This document shows, piece after piece, positions 27,391 to 39,066 of a DNA stretch of 64,000 nt. Source of the stretch: Trametes villosa (taxonomy: Eukaryota > Basidiomycota > Agaricomycetes > Polyporales > Polyporaceae); NCBI GenBank assembly GCA_002964805.2, contig PUDQ02000033.1, forward strand, positions 1,798,001 to 1,862,000, read 5' to 3'. Made by a program: the position numbers and the translations under genes. The notes under the pieces are model-generated. The model made no database searches, was not told the DNA's origin, and saw nothing but the letters and a program-made list of their open reading frames with translations. Numbering within the stretch: position 1 is the first letter of the stretch; each line of letters begins with the position of its first letter.

Positions 27391-27765
27391 CGCGTTCACC
27401 GGGGGCTGGATGGTCGTGACGAAAGCGATATACAAGCACAGAGACCGATAGCAAGAGCAGCAGCGACGAAGATCAGCAAAATGAGAGAAAGACGGAGGCG
27501 GAGGCGGGGGGGGGCGGTGGACGGAGGAGAGAAGAGAGGTCGCACAGCCGGCGCTGCCTGTGGATGATCGTCTCCTCCGACCCGCACTCAGCTGTCCATC
27601 CCTCATGTCCTCGGCTCTCATTCGCCCCGCGCGCGGTCTCACATCACCACATCCCGCATTCTACAGCGTGCCCCGTGAACGTCGTGTTCGAGCGGTGAGG
27701 TGCGATATATACAGCCACATGTGCGACAGCCAATAATGATACTACTATAAACCTATCACACCAAT
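27391..27765. other. Intergenic, 375 bp
   Basis: Promoter and 5' leader of the Skt5 gene, with a purine-rich run around 27480-27540 on the plus strand, plus the 3' UTR of the demethylase gene. Nothing else is supported. Confidence 0.45.
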
Positions 27766-30347
27766 CTACTCCCCTGGCGCGCTCCCCTGCTCGCCGTCCG
27801 CCTTGTCCTCCTTCGCCGCGCTCGTTGCTGGGGCAGGTGGAGATGCTTCTGGCACCACCGAGTCCTGATCCATCGGTTCATCCTTGGCCGTAGTCGGAGC
27901 TGGGTGGCCTTCTACAGGCCTCCCGGCAACCTCTGCGGGCTCTCGCTTCGAATTTGGTGCCGAGGACGGGGCTGAGGAGGGTCCTACCTGCCACACCCAG
28001 TCCTCCAGTACTCGTTCCACCCGTTGCCTCTCCAGCCCCTTCGCCGTTTTGCGGACCTTGACGATCACGTCTCGCTTGCGCTCCACGCGCACCTCCTCTC
28101 CGTCCTCCTGCCCCTCGCCATCCCCGTGCACCCACTGCTGCACCCAGTCCCGTGACTTGGTGTCCGGCCTCCGTGCCCTCACCACCGCGCTCTCCCGCTC
28201 CGTGGGTCGCTCCTCGACCCGGTCCCAGGACGGCCGCCTGAAGTTGCGGAAGAGCTCGATGCTGTCCTCGCTGCTCTCCATGGCGATCCGCTTGCGTTTG
28301 GTGCCGTTGCCGTTCGTCGCGCCCTCGCCGTTGGCTGCGCCTTTGGTTCTCCGGGCTCCCCGGCCTTCGTCGTCGCTTGAGTATCCGGCGGCGTGCCGGA
28401 CACGCCAGCGCAGCTCTCGTGCGAGGGCGGGCGCATCTTTGATTCGGTCGCCCGGGACTTCCTCCTTCGCCTGGCGCTTCGCGGTGTCATTCCCCCGTTC
28501 AATCGTCCGCGCCTCGGACACGAGGAATTCGGCGAGTGCTTCGACGGATTCGAGCACTCGCGGGGAGAACTCCTCCTTGGCCTTGAGATCGCGCAGGTAC
28601 TTCTCACCCGCGTACCAGCACAGTCTGCACCGATGTTAGTGCACTTTGTAACTGTATCACGGCCATGGGCATACCTTGAGAACAGAGGGAACCTGAACTT
28701 CTTCGGGACATGCGTTGCGATCTCGATCTCTCGCACGCGCAGCTCTGGGTGCATCCGATGAGCATGTGTTCGAACACTGCGCCCTGGTAAACACTCACGG
28801 GTCGGGACATTGTATGAATGTAGGAAGTTGCCTCCAAACACCAGCGTGTCGATAGGCGTGTACTGTAGAACACCAATCAATTGAAAGCCCTTGCATGAAT
28901 GCGGAGAGACGGAGGCTTACCACCGCATGTATCCATCCCGTAGGAATGACCATTGTATTGCCGGTCTTTAGCTCAACCTTGAACACTTCGTCGCACATGT
29001 CGCCGAGCCACGAGTGGTTCTGGACCTCGGTTCCTGACCACCGTTCATAAGCGGCCAAGTTCGCCGGGGTAGGTCGGATAAAGTAGAAGACCTGTCAAGG
29101 ATGAATGTCTGTCGTACCGGTATACCGACTCGCATACAACTGGGACACACCTTGGAGCCATTCAGAATGTGGTAGTATACCGAGGATCCCGCGAAGTCAA
29201 TGTGCCAATCCTAGGATAACCGAATTAGCTTCACGGAGGCCAGGCGGTCCCCAGCAACTTACGGTCCACGCACCCCCTACACCCATGAGACAGTACAGCT
29301 GCACCTTCGGGTAGTTGTGTCCGCGCCCTTTCTTCGTGTTTGGCCAGAACTTCTCCACCCAGTCCAGTTCGCGTACGATCCGCGGAGGGAGGACCTTGTC
29401 GGCCAGCGGCGTGCCGGATATCTCAAGGGAGATAACGTTCCGTATTTTGTCGCGCTTCGAGGGTTCTGTGTTCCAGTACTCCTGCCATTTGCCCAACGTC
29501 CAGTTTGGAGTATTCGACTGTGTTGCGACATCTGCATATGCAGCAAATGATATGACGACATATGAGCTTCGGTGCTACGGCGCGCATATACACGCGCCCA
29601 TTCCGTCATATATGCGAACGCACCGATGACTTCCACCGGGTGGTCCTCGCCCAGAGCCTCGACGACATCGTCCACCGTGAATCCATCCGAGGGCATCTTC
29701 ATGCCCAGGCCCTCCTCGGACTCGACGAGGATGGGCTCCTTCATAGCGCCCTCGTCGCCCTCCAGCCACTCGACGCCGACCGCGCTGCCGGGCATGCGCG
29801 CGAACGGGTCGCGCTTGATGACCTTGCCCTCCATCATGCGCAGGAAGCGCGTCGGGTCCGCCTCGCTGCCCGCGTTGAGCCCCGCGTAGTCCCGCTGCGT
29901 CTTCTTCCGCGCGGACTTGCGCGCCGGGGGCTTCATGGTGATCACCCGCGCGGGGTCCGCGTCCAGGCAAGGCCGGCAGAACCTGGTAGGGGTGCATATA
30001 CGAGATTTAACCGGGAGGGTCCTCACGAGACATATGTATGGGCACTATAAGAGTGCGAGCACTGACCATTTGCCTACGGCGTCGAGATCGCCTCCCTCGC
30101 CGACACACCGCCAGTGGAACCACGTCTTGCACGCGTCGCAGCGGACCCACTGCTCCTTGTCTGCGGCAATCTGCTCGCCTTCGACTGGCTTGTCCTTGCA
30201 CGCAGGACAAGTGTCGTCCTCGTCGCGCGCGTTCTCGTTCTCCTCCTCACCTTCCTTCACGGGCTGCGCCTGCGAGTCGTCATCGGTAGCGCCTGCGGTG
30301 TCCGGCGTCTTCTGTGTCCTGCCGGAGCGGCGTCGTGCGCGGGCCAT
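27766..30347 (-). CDS. JHD1: PHD-JmjC histone lysine demethylase, JHD1/KDM2 type
   Basis: An Fe(II)/2-oxoglutarate-dependent chromatin enzyme, probably demethylating histone H3 lysine (H3K36 in the JHD1 group, from family knowledge). The N-terminus has a PHD finger of C4HC3 pattern (CPACKDK, then [15 protein letters not shown], then FCRPCLD). The JmjC domain has [17 protein letters not shown] with the HxD iron ligands, [17 protein letters not shown], and the distal histidine in [13 protein letters not shown], followed by FGGNFLHS. A helical segment follows ([18 protein letters not shown]), then a long Lys/Arg/Glu-rich disordered tail. PHD before JmjC matches JHD1/PHF8. Several introns interrupt the JmjC part. 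It starts [12 protein letters not shown]. Confidence 0.93.
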
Positions 30348-30828
30348 GGTGCGAGTGTCCCTGGAGCGCGCTGGGCGAGAAAAGGCGAGGATGTGCCGCA
30401 GACGGGGGCGAGCGTGGGCGAGGTGGGGAAAGGAGGGGTGAGACCCGTCAGAGCCGTTCGAGTTCTCGCAGCGGCGACTCTGACCAGACGCCTGCTCCCT
30501 TGCCCGAAACGGCCACGGGCGATCGCGTCTCTCGGCCCGCCACTCTCTCTTGCGAGTACTTCGTGCACCCTCAGCCTCTCAGGCTCACTTTTGCTGGCTT
30601 GAAGACACGCGCGTTCACGTCCGAGGTCATGTCCATTCATGATGGTACCAATGTTGCGCTATAACACAGTGTACTGTCACAGAGTCTAGCGAGTGTTGCT
30701 ACTAAGCGACGTAAAATACGGATGAAATGGAAAGGTATGCAGCAGACAATGCAACAGCGATCGACAAACAGCGACATCCTACATCAACCCCGGGCCTCTC
30801 TATCGCCCCGCGCGCGCTCTACTGGTTC
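30348..30828. other. Intergenic, 481 bp
   Basis: Promoter of the demethylase gene and 3' UTR of the DnaJ gene on the same strand. Open frames here have no recognisable homology. Confidence 0.45.
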
Positions 30829-32306
30829 GCGCACTGCACGCGCGGCTGGTCGTCGTCCTCGTCCATCGCGTCCTCTGCCGACGCGCGCTCCCGCTGCCGC
30901 TGGTCGACCTCGTCCAGCTCGACCTCGTCGAGGACGATGTTCGCAGGGAACTTCTCCACGGGTTGCCGCGGGGGCAGTGCCTGCTCGAGCAGAGGGATGA
31001 CGGTGGGGTCGATGTGGTCGGGGAACTTGACGGATATCCGGACGAAGAGATCGCCGGGCTCGTGATGCCTTTGTGAGGGCATACCCTGACCGTGGATGAC
31101 CTTGAGATCGTCTGCGAGGAGATGAGTAATCCGCTTGATTCGAACTTTAACACCAATCACTTACCGTGCTTGAGGACCTCTCCAGGGGGAATGGTGACAA
31201 CGAGTGCGCGGTCATCAAGATGCCGGATCGTGAACTGGCCACCAGCGAGTGCGGTGAGCAGATCCACCTCTTGCTCGTAGAACAGGTCGGTGTCCTGGCG
31301 CTTGAACCGCTCGTGCGGCCGCTCCTCGATCACGATCACCACGTCTCCTGGCGTCACGCCCGGCGCCTGGTCGCTCTCGCCGCGGAAGGTGATCGTCTGG
31401 CCGCCCTTCATGCCCTTGTCGATGTGGACCTCGAGCATCTTCTTCTCCGCCATGACCTTCTTGCCGTTGCACTGCTTGCACTTGTCCTTGTGGTTGATGA
31501 TCTCGCCCGAGCCGTTGCAGTCGTCGCACGGCTGCTGGAGCTGCTGGATCATCGGGCCCATCTGGCGGAGCGTGATCTTGACGCCGCGGCCGGAGCAGGA
31601 CGTGCACTGGCGGACGGCGCCCTCCTTGCCGCCCTTGCCGGAGCACTTTGCGCAGATGACGTTGCGGGTGAGCGCGAGCTTCGTCGTCTTGCCCTTGTAG
31701 AGGTCTTCGAGCGTGACGTGGATGCGGTGGACGAGGTCTTTTGTCTTGCGGGGGCCGGGCGAGCGCGAGGGACCGCCACCGCCGAAGAATCCTCCACCAC
31801 CGAATAGCTGGCTGAAGAGGTCCTATAACATTTTTGTCAGGGCACGCCACTGGTGCAAAAAATGAATATACGCGTACTTGTGGGTCCATGCCACCCATGC
31901 CACCCGCATCGCTAAGGCCTGCCTCTCCTCGTGCATCGTAGACACTGCGCTTCTGGGGGTCGGAAAGAATCTCGTATCTGGTTAAGCGTGGAGGGAAAAT
32001 ATGAGGTTAGTCGGGAACGCAATCTCTGACGGAGGAAATGACGTACGCATGGGTCACTTCCTTGAAGAGTTCCGGGTCGCCGCCCTTGTCTGGGTGCAGT
32101 CGTAGCGCCCTGGAACGCGACGGTTAAATACGATCAGGGCTGGGGATGATGGGGGCAGCTGGACAAACTTTTTGCGGTAGGCTTTCTTGAGGTCGGTTTC
32201 TGAGGCATCTGGGGAGACCTCGAGGAGATCGTAGAATTTGCTGCAGTGGGATCAGATGGGGCGATCGGGCTGGGTGAGTGCGCTCAACGTACGTTTCCTT
32301 GACCAT
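30829..32306 (-). CDS. YDJ1: Type I Hsp40 / DnaJ co-chaperone, Ydj1-like
   Basis: A cytosolic J-protein that stimulates Hsp70 ATPase and delivers clients. The first exon encodes only MVKE plus two bases. The J domain has LLEVSPDASETDLKKAYRK and HPD in LRLHPDKGGDP. A Gly/Phe-rich linker follows (FGGGGFFGGGG). The zinc region has four CxxCxGx repeats: CAKCSGKG, CTSCSGRG, CDDCNGSG and CKQCNGKK. The client-binding domains have DKGMKGGQTITFRGESDQ and GDVVIVIEE. The end is VQCANQ, giving a CANQ CaaX box comparable to the farnesylated CASQ of yeast Ydj1. An acidic stretch (EDAMDEDDD) precedes it. Confidence 0.96.
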
Positions 32307-32609
32307 GTCTGGGTCGTCAGGAGGGTGAGGGGGTGTCGGTGGAGGGTAGGGATGAGACAAGAGGGAGGATGAGACGGAGAGGGAGGCGGAGGGCGCGGAG
32401 GGCTTGAGCGATAAAAGCAGCGTGCCCGATCGAAGGGCGTCGAAGCTGCTCGAACCTTCCGCCCTCCCATCACCCGTTTCTGGCGGGCGCCCTCCGCTTT
32501 GGGCAGCGCAGCCCATCCGATCGCAGCTCATCCACCGCCTTCACCGCACGCAAGCTCTCGTTTGTCAGGCTATACACCGCTCTGCTCCCTGCTACACGCC
32601 ATACTACGC
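32307..32609. other. Intergenic, 303 bp
   Basis: Promoter of the DnaJ gene, with purine-rich runs on the plus strand (32320-32400), and the 3' end of the amidase gene. No gene is seen. Confidence 0.45.
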
Positions 32610-34186
32610 TTACAACCCCTTGCTCACATCCGGGTACACGTCGAACCGCCGCTGCGTCGTCACCGGGATCCCCGCACGCGCCTCCTCGAACGTCTTGGGA
32701 TCTGTCATGCTTTCTGTCAGCCTTCGCCGACTCTTCTCGAATCTTGGGTGCTGCCTGGCTAGCGCCCTCACCGATGTGCGCGTACACGATGTCTTCGTCA
32801 TGCTCCGTCTCTGCGACCACCTTACCCCTGCTCAATCTGGTTAGCTGAGGCCTCTGCGGCGAGACTGCCCCTTACATTGGATCGACCACCATCGAGTGCC
32901 CCCACTGGATACTGGCTCAGTAATTCCGTCGCAAGCCAGAGTCTCTGTAGTACTCACCGCGTGGTAGTTCTGGCTGAGGTCGCGGGCCGGGCTGCACATG
33001 GAGAAATACACTTGGTTGTCCACGGCGCTGCGACAATCGTTCAGGCAAGGCTGCACGTTCACAGCCTCTTGTACGTACCGCGCGCGCTGCAGTAGTTCCC
33101 AGTGTAGAGGGCCCGTCGTGGTGTTGAATGCACTGGGGTAGATCAATACATGGCATCCTAGAAGAAACATGGGGTGAGCAAGTGTCTGGTACAACAGCAT
33201 ATGGACAGACCTTTCCGGGCATTGGTGGCGGCGAGCTCAGGGAAGCGGACGTCATAGCAGATTCCCAATCCAATACGGGCAAACTCTACAATCTGAGTGA
33301 GCCCAGTATGCGTTAGCGAGTGCGTTAGAATTTACCTGTATCGAACTGGTTGATCGTGTTTCCTCCGGTCAAGGTTTCGCTTTCCTGTACCAACTGTGTA
33401 AATCAGGGATGGATGGCTCGGAAGCCGAGCCTCTGACCTTGAACTTGATCTTTCCCGGGATATCGATGTCGAACAGGTGGACTTTCCGGTGTATCGCGAC
33501 CAACTCGCCTGCACACGGCGTGAGCTTGCTTTCATCGCGTGAGTGGGGAAACCTACCCTTCGGCGAGTAGACCGTAGCGGTATTGTACAGGTTGCCCGTG
33601 CCTGCCTCACGTTCGGGGATAGATCCTGAGAGGGAGTGTGTCGAATGATTGTATGTATCTTCACGAGTCAGCGAGCGTACCTCCGATGAGCCAGACACCC
33701 TCCTCCTTGGCGGCGGCAGAGAGCATCTTGACGGATTGACTCTCAGACGAGGCGATGTCATACGGCTGGCCTGGTGTGTACGCAATTGTCTCCGCGTAGA
33801 CTGGGAAGTGCGTGTGGCCGTACAGCGAGTTGAAGCATTCCTGGACGTAGATGACATCAACTTTACAGCACGGCTCAGACGTACATTGAGCTTACAGGCA
33901 GGACAACGAGTTCAGGCTTGGGCTTCGCGCCGTTGTCGCCGCTAGCGGCTTTCTTGATCATCTCCCTCGCATGCTTGAGGTTGGCTGTGTGCGCGCGTTG
34001 GATGAGTATGTATCGATACCCGTCGCGTGAGCGGATGCACGCACCATCCTTGTCAGGTCCGACCTGCCCCAGCTGGATGAGAGCGAGATTGAAGGGCTTG
34101 AATACTGGGGCTGATGACATGGTGCGAATCGACGGTATAGACCGAGTGTAAGAGCGGGATACGGTCCTGGAGAGTAGACGCAACAT
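32610..34186 (-). CDS. NIT2: Nitrilase-superfamily amidase, Nit2-like
   Basis: A C-N hydrolase of the omega-amidase branch that deaminates alpha-ketoglutaramate-type metabolites (family knowledge). The catalytic triad is visible: Glu in FPVYAETI, Lys in [13 protein letters not shown], Cys in [12 protein letters not shown]. Other family segments are [42 protein letters not shown] and [14 protein letters not shown]. Two in-frame starts exist: ATG 34186 adds 22 residues, [20 protein letters not shown], then RT, which resembles a mitochondrial presequence; ATG 34120 gives a cytosolic-type [10 protein letters not shown] start. I annotate the longer form. Many short introns interrupt the gene. It ends [10 protein letters not shown]. 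Confidence 0.9.
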
Positions 34187-34506
34187 GCGTGAGGCCGTCC
34201 AAGGCTCGCGGGCCGCCGTGTCCCTGCTGAGTCGATTCGGTACGCTGCTAGTAGATAAGATAAGATAGGTATTGCGGGGTGATCTACTTTCCAAGATCTG
34301 ATCGAGAATAGGGTGGCGATGGGATCGGGGGCAGATGGGGATCTTAGCGAGTTCAATGGTTTACGCTTATGAAGCCATCCATCGATCCATCTGCTTAACT
34401 ACTCACCACAACGCTCTCATTCGTCCAGGCAAGTGTGCCATAAATCATCGGCGACATTCCACTTATTGGCCGTAGGATCAGTGAGCTGAGCGGACGCACC
34501 GTGGAA
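34187..34506. promoter_or_regulatory. Divergent promoter, Nit2 / lipid kinase
   Basis: A 320-bp head-to-head spacer, less GC-rich than the flanking genes (for example gataagataagataggt near 34255-34272). No further gene is seen. Confidence 0.45.
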
Positions 34507-35774
34507 ATGCCCGTCCTCGTTATCTACAACCCCGTGTGCGGCGACCGCTCCGCGAAGGCCCTCTTCGACGATCATGTCCTGCCCCTTCTGGCCGAGCACA
34601 AGATCATCCCCGACAAAGTCGTCGCGACTGAGAACGCAGGCCACGCCGGGAAGATCGTCGCGGACTTCCTCGCTGCGGCCGAGGCACAGGGCGAGCCGCT
34701 GTCTGTCGTCCTGGGCTCCGGCGACGGCACGCTGCACGAGCTCATCAACGAGCTGAACAATACCCCGACCAGCAAGCCGCTGCCCAGGATACACCTTGCA
34801 CTCGTTCCCGCGGGGACCGCGAACGCACTCTACTCCTCGCTCTTCCCGCCGATCCCGGATGAGGACCCCGTGCAGTACAAGCTCAAGTCCGTGCGCGCCT
34901 TCGTCTCCGGGAACCACCGCTCCGTCCCGCTCAACCTCGCCGTGAACGTCATCTCCCCTCCGCACGCCGCGCACCCGGCGAAAGCTCCGGCGGTGCCGCC
35001 GCAGGTGTCGATCTCCGCCGTCGTCGCGTCGACCGCGCTGCACGCGTCGATCCTCCACGACTCCGAAGCGCTGCGCGCGGCGGACCCGAGCATCGGCCGC
35101 TTCAAGACCGCCGCGATGCAGAACATCGCGCGCTGGTACTACGCCTCCGTCAAGCTCTTCCCGCGCACCGGCCCCGGCGTCGTCGAGGTGTACGACGCGA
35201 CGGAGGGGCGGTTCGTCCCGCACGAGGCGAGCTCGGAGGACGACCCGATTGTCGACCTCGTCGGCCCGTTTGCGTACTTCTTGTCGACGGTGAATGTGGA
35301 CCGGCTGGAGCCGGCATTCAGGATCACGCCGAAGGAGAAGGATGTGCTGGAGGAGCATACGGCTGCTCTGGACCTAATCCTGGTGCGGCCGATGTCGGAC
35401 CCGAAGTACACTATGGACTCGGAGGAAACGCGTAAAGCGTTCTCGGAAAAGTCTATTGCTGTCCTTACGGCTGCGTATCAGGAGGGGGCTCATATCGGCT
35501 TGCGGTACGCGGAGGACGGGAGCATCGTGGCGGAGGGAGACGGTCCGACAGTGGTGGAATACATCAGATGCGGGGGATGGGAATGGGATCCGGTAAGCCG
35601 TCCCTCCCAATAGATGCATTAAATCTAACTAAACTTTGATAGGATGACACGGACGAGCGGGCACACTTTGTGTGCGCAGACGGCGACATCTTGACCATCC
35701 CGCCAGGAGGCAAGGCAACATGCACCGCCGCGACGCCCATGAACGACCAGACGGGATTCGCGTTGTACGCTTGA
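34507..35774 (+). CDS. Diacylglycerol/sphingoid-base kinase-like protein
   Basis: A lipid kinase of the DAGK catalytic superfamily. Two exons (34507-35592, 35643-35774) give 405 residues. The N-terminus has PVLVIYNPVCGDRSAKALF, followed by the glycine-rich nucleotide site VVLGSGDGTLHELINEL and ALVPAGTANALYSS, which are the DAGK/LCB kinase signatures. The C-terminal beta-rich lobe has FAYFLSTVNVDRLE, and the protein ends NDQTGFALYA. There is no C1, PH or transmembrane segment, so it is a minimal soluble kinase. The substrate (diacylglycerol, sphingoid base or ceramide) cannot be told. The ATG at 34507 is the first Met before the conserved strand. It could instead be an uncharacterised relative without lipid specificity. 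Confidence 0.88.
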
Positions 35775-35954
35775 TCTCATATACCCGGGTAGTTCGTTGA
35801 GAAGGAAGGAAAATACACGCTGTAGAAGTAGGGATGTTGTTTGTATTATCATGAGGTTTGCTCCGGAATATTACATGTGCCGAAAACCAATGCTGCGTTA
35901 TTTCTAGTATTGTCCGCTGGGTATCCATGTAGATCGTCCTCACTTCTGCCCTTC

Positions 35955-37020
35955 TTAGGCAGTGACGTTACGGCCAACCTCGCCAGCGAAGATCTTGGTG
36001 ACGATCTCCTTAGCCTTCTCGTGCACATCCTCGATGGTGGCCGTTGCGTCAATCTAGACTTGCCGTCAGCATGTGCGGTAAGCTGCCCTGCACGGGTTAC
36101 GCACCGTTGCAACCTTGCCCTCCTTGCTGTAGTGCTCAATAACAGGCATGGTCTGCTCCTTATAAACGCCTAGAGTATAGTGCGTCAGTAACGCACTACA
36201 AGCGAAGGGATCTGACATACGGAAACGCTTGCGGATGCTCTCCTCGTTGTCGTCCTCACGTCCGCTCGTCTTGGCACGCTCGAGCAAGCGCTTCAGCATC
36301 TCCTCCTCAGTCGTCGTGAAGAACAGAACCTCAGTGGACAGGCAGACCTAACATGTCGGCGGGCAATCAGAATCACACTGATCATGGGTTAAGAGCTGAG
36401 AACGTACGTCCTCATCGAACTTGAGAGCTTGGTCCATCTTACGAGGGAAGCCATCAATGAGGAAACGACCGCGGCCGTCCTCCCAGCCTTCACCGGTGTG
36501 GGGCTTGGTGAGCTCCTCGCGCATGGCGTTCTCGAGGAGCTTGATGGTGATCTCCATAGGCACGATCTGGCCCTCACGGATATACTTGCGAATAAGCTCT
36601 CCGAACTCGGAGCCTTCGCGGTTCTGCTCCGCACGAAGGAGGTCACCAGCTACGCACGAGGACACAAGTTTGAGCTGGAAGTGGCAGCCACCGGACTAAT
36701 GATGTCACATACCGGACAGGTGGGCGAAGCCGAAGTCCTTTACGAGGTTCGCACACTGGGTACCCTTGCCTGATTCCGAGAGGAGCTCAACTACTGTCCA
36801 CGGTGTGTGTACAAGATCCCTCACCCGCGCCGGGACCTCCGAGGACGAAGAATACCTTCACCTTCTCATGGTCGAATACCTGGCTCTTGGGTGCGGCGGA
36901 AGCAGGGGTCGACGTAGCAGGAGCAGCAGACGCGTCGTGAGAGGTGCTAGATTCGGGATGACCAGACTCGTGCTTCTTGAGGTGAAGAGCCTCAGCGATC
37001 TTGTCAACAATAGCGGGCAT
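35955..37020 (-). CDS. URA6: UMP-CMP kinase (adenylate kinase family)
   Basis: It phosphorylates UMP and CMP in pyrimidine nucleotide synthesis. Six exons; the first five are 36825-37020, 36713-36769, 36408-36649, 36221-36347 and one starting at 36169. A roughly 50-residue Ala/Ser/Pro-rich N-terminal extension precedes [16 protein letters not shown] (P-loop). Then come [19 protein letters not shown] (NMP-binding loop), [15 protein letters not shown] (family signature), [20 protein letters not shown], and the short lid [16 protein letters not shown], whose short form separates UMP-CMP kinases from long-lid adenylate kinases. It ends EVGRNVTA. Its start codon lies only 23 bp from the stop of the small gene transcribed into it from the same strand. 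Confidence 0.93.
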
Positions 37021-37043
37021 GATGTGCGGAGAGCAGAAGCAGC

Positions 37044-37214
37044 CTAGTCTTTATGACGCGGAGGGATGAGGGGATTGTCGTGCTGGCGGGGCTGAGCAGA
37101 GGCGGGGTAGGTAACGGATCTGTACTTGATAATCGCGTAGAAGGTGGCAAAGGAGAGGACGGAGATTCCGAGGAAGATGAGCGGATTTGGGAACTTGTTC
37201 TGCGGCGGCGCCAT
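37044..37214 (-). CDS. Small single-pass membrane protein, 56 residues
   Basis: A single uninterrupted ORF with a good start (MAPPQNKFPNP) and a stop at 37044. One transmembrane helix (LIFLGISVLSFATFYAII) is followed by a Lys/Arg/Pro-rich tail ending IPPRHKD. The short N-terminus and positively charged C-side suggest a small mitochondrial or ER membrane subunit, but I recognise no family. Codon use resembles neighbouring genes. It is divergent from Nup37 across 149 bp and lies 23 bp upstream of URA6 on the same strand. Confidence 0.65.
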   Translation of the reverse strand: MAPPQNKFPNPLIFLGISVLSFATFYAIIKYRSVTYPASAQPRQHDNPLIPPRHKD

Positions 37215-37363
37215 CGAAAAGGAAGGAGAGAAGGCTGTGTTTGGCCCTGTTGTCCATCGCCTTGCGATCCTAACACCCGCAAACACACGCCAAGAAGCTC
37301 CCGCACGTGCTCCCCGCGCGTCCCAACATACTTCTCTCCCTCTCCTGCTGCACCGCTTTCGCC
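37215..37363. promoter_or_regulatory. Short divergent promoter, small membrane protein / NUP37
   Basis: A 149-bp spacer with a CACGTG E-box at 37304-37309 near its middle. Confidence 0.55.
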
Positions 37364-39066
37364 ATGGACGTACGGCATTCGCATGGAACGGAGGTGTACA
37401 CGGTGCGCGCGTGCTACGAAGACGACGCGGCAGACCTCATCGCGGTTGGTGGCGCGCACTCGGTCGAAATCCTGCTGCTTGTAAGTGGCACACGCACCCC
37501 GGCCCGCACGGACTCATCATCCCAGGCCCTGCCCAGACAGAAACATCCTGCAAAACGATCGCAAACTTCCACGTTGGGTCTCGCATAACTGCTCTCGCCT
37601 GGTCGTCGCGTGTCAGCTCCCCCTCGTCCACCGACGACTGGTCAATAGAGTGAGTACGCGTACCGAGACGCGTCGACGCGTGCTGATGATCGCGCAGGCT
37701 TGCTGCAGCTGGCGCGGACTTCAGCCTGTACCTTCTGTCAAAGTCATCTTCCGAAGAAGAGGAGATCTTCCCGTTCGGGGGTGGGCTGAGCGGGCATCAT
37801 GGCAAGGTCAATGACATGACCTTCTGTGGGGGACGGAGTGAGGACAGCTCACGATATGTCGCGACAGTATCAGGTGAGCCGGTCACTTCGCTCTAAGTAC
37901 CCCATCCATGGGGCGCTCACACGCCCGTAGACGACAAGATGCTCATGGTGTGGGACCTCCACCCCTCCATCGACCTCACTTCGCCACCATCCCCTGGCGT
38001 AAGCACGCCCTCACGCCCGCAACCCACGGCGTACGTCATCTCGTTCCCGCACCCGCTCACGAGCGTGAACGCACACCCGTCGACAAGCAAGGAGCTGCTC
38101 GTGTCCGACTGCCGCGGATCCATCTTCCTCACCGACTGGCGCTCCGACCCGGACGAGAACGAGCAAGACAGCTGGCGTAACTCGAGCGTCGTCGAACTCG
38201 TCGAGCCCCGCGCGCTCGCAGACTCCCTCGCCGGCCCGTCCGCGAAGTGGTCCGGGTCCGTCGCGTGGCGGCGGGATCCCTCTGCTGACTTGTGAGTGCA
38301 CGTTCATCCATCCATCCACCCTTCCCTCCTTCCTTCCCCCCTACCTTCTCCCGGTCCCCTCGTGCGTTCATGCTAAGATGTCGTTCGCTGACTTTGCCTT
38401 TCACATCCCCGATACCTATTTCCGCCGACGCTCCCCCGCCCGTTCCCGCACGCGCGCATCCTCGCATCGTAACGGCTCACGCCCCCTCCGACGCGCGGAA
38501 CAGCGTGGGTGCCGCGTACGGCTCGCGCTTCGCGCTGTGGGACATGGGCACGCTCGCCGGGGGCAAGCCCTCCGTGACGGGCACGAGCTTTGCCGAGGGC
38601 GGCAGCCAGTTCAGGTACGCCCGTCCCACGTCCCTGCTTCTCGTCCGCGTCGCGCGCGCACGGGGCCGCCTGCGCCGCGGCCCTGCGTCGTGCGACGGCT
38701 TGGCGACGCACTGCGTGGAGCGGCCGTGGGCAGCGCCCGCTGCCTCGTTTCGCGCTGTGCTATTGTGCGCGCTCCGGATCCGTCTCAGGGAATGTGAAGT
38801 ACGGAGGCTGATGGAGCGCACTGTTTTGCAGGTGGTGTCCGACGTACCCCGACTACTTCGCGGTGTCGACGAGCAGCCCCGCCAAGGGCGCGGTCATCCA
38901 CGTCCACAACGTCGCGTACGTGCACGCGCAGCCGACCGTGTTCCAGATCGCGCCGCGCCCGCTGTACGTGCGCGCGTTCGACTTTGTCGCGTGCCGCGGC
39001 ATCCCGCGCATCGTCGCCGCGGTCGGACGGGAGGTGATTGTGTTCTACATCGGGGTGGATTCGTAG
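37364..39066 (+). CDS. NUP37: WD40 nucleoporin Nup37
   Basis: A WD40 beta-propeller component of the Nup107-Nup160 (Y) complex of the nuclear pore. It starts MDVRHSHGTEVYTVRACYEDDAADLIAVGG-style, with the first blade reading LIAVGGAHSVEILL. Next come FHVGSRITALAWSS, GHHGKVNDMTFCGG then TVSDDKMLMVWDLHP (a canonical WD repeat), FPHPLTSVNAHPSTSKELLV, CRGSIFLTDWR, GSRFALWDMGTL, and a last blade RIVAAVGREVIVFYIG ending VDS. Several introns are present, one just after VEILLL. Nup37 is present in S. pombe and animals but not budding yeast (known biology). Other WD40 proteins are possible but the repeat layout fits Nup37 well. Confidence 0.85.

Noticed and set aside
34417..35358. 313-codon minus-strand ORF opposite the lipid kinase
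   Set aside because: Antisense shadow of a clearly conserved kinase exon.
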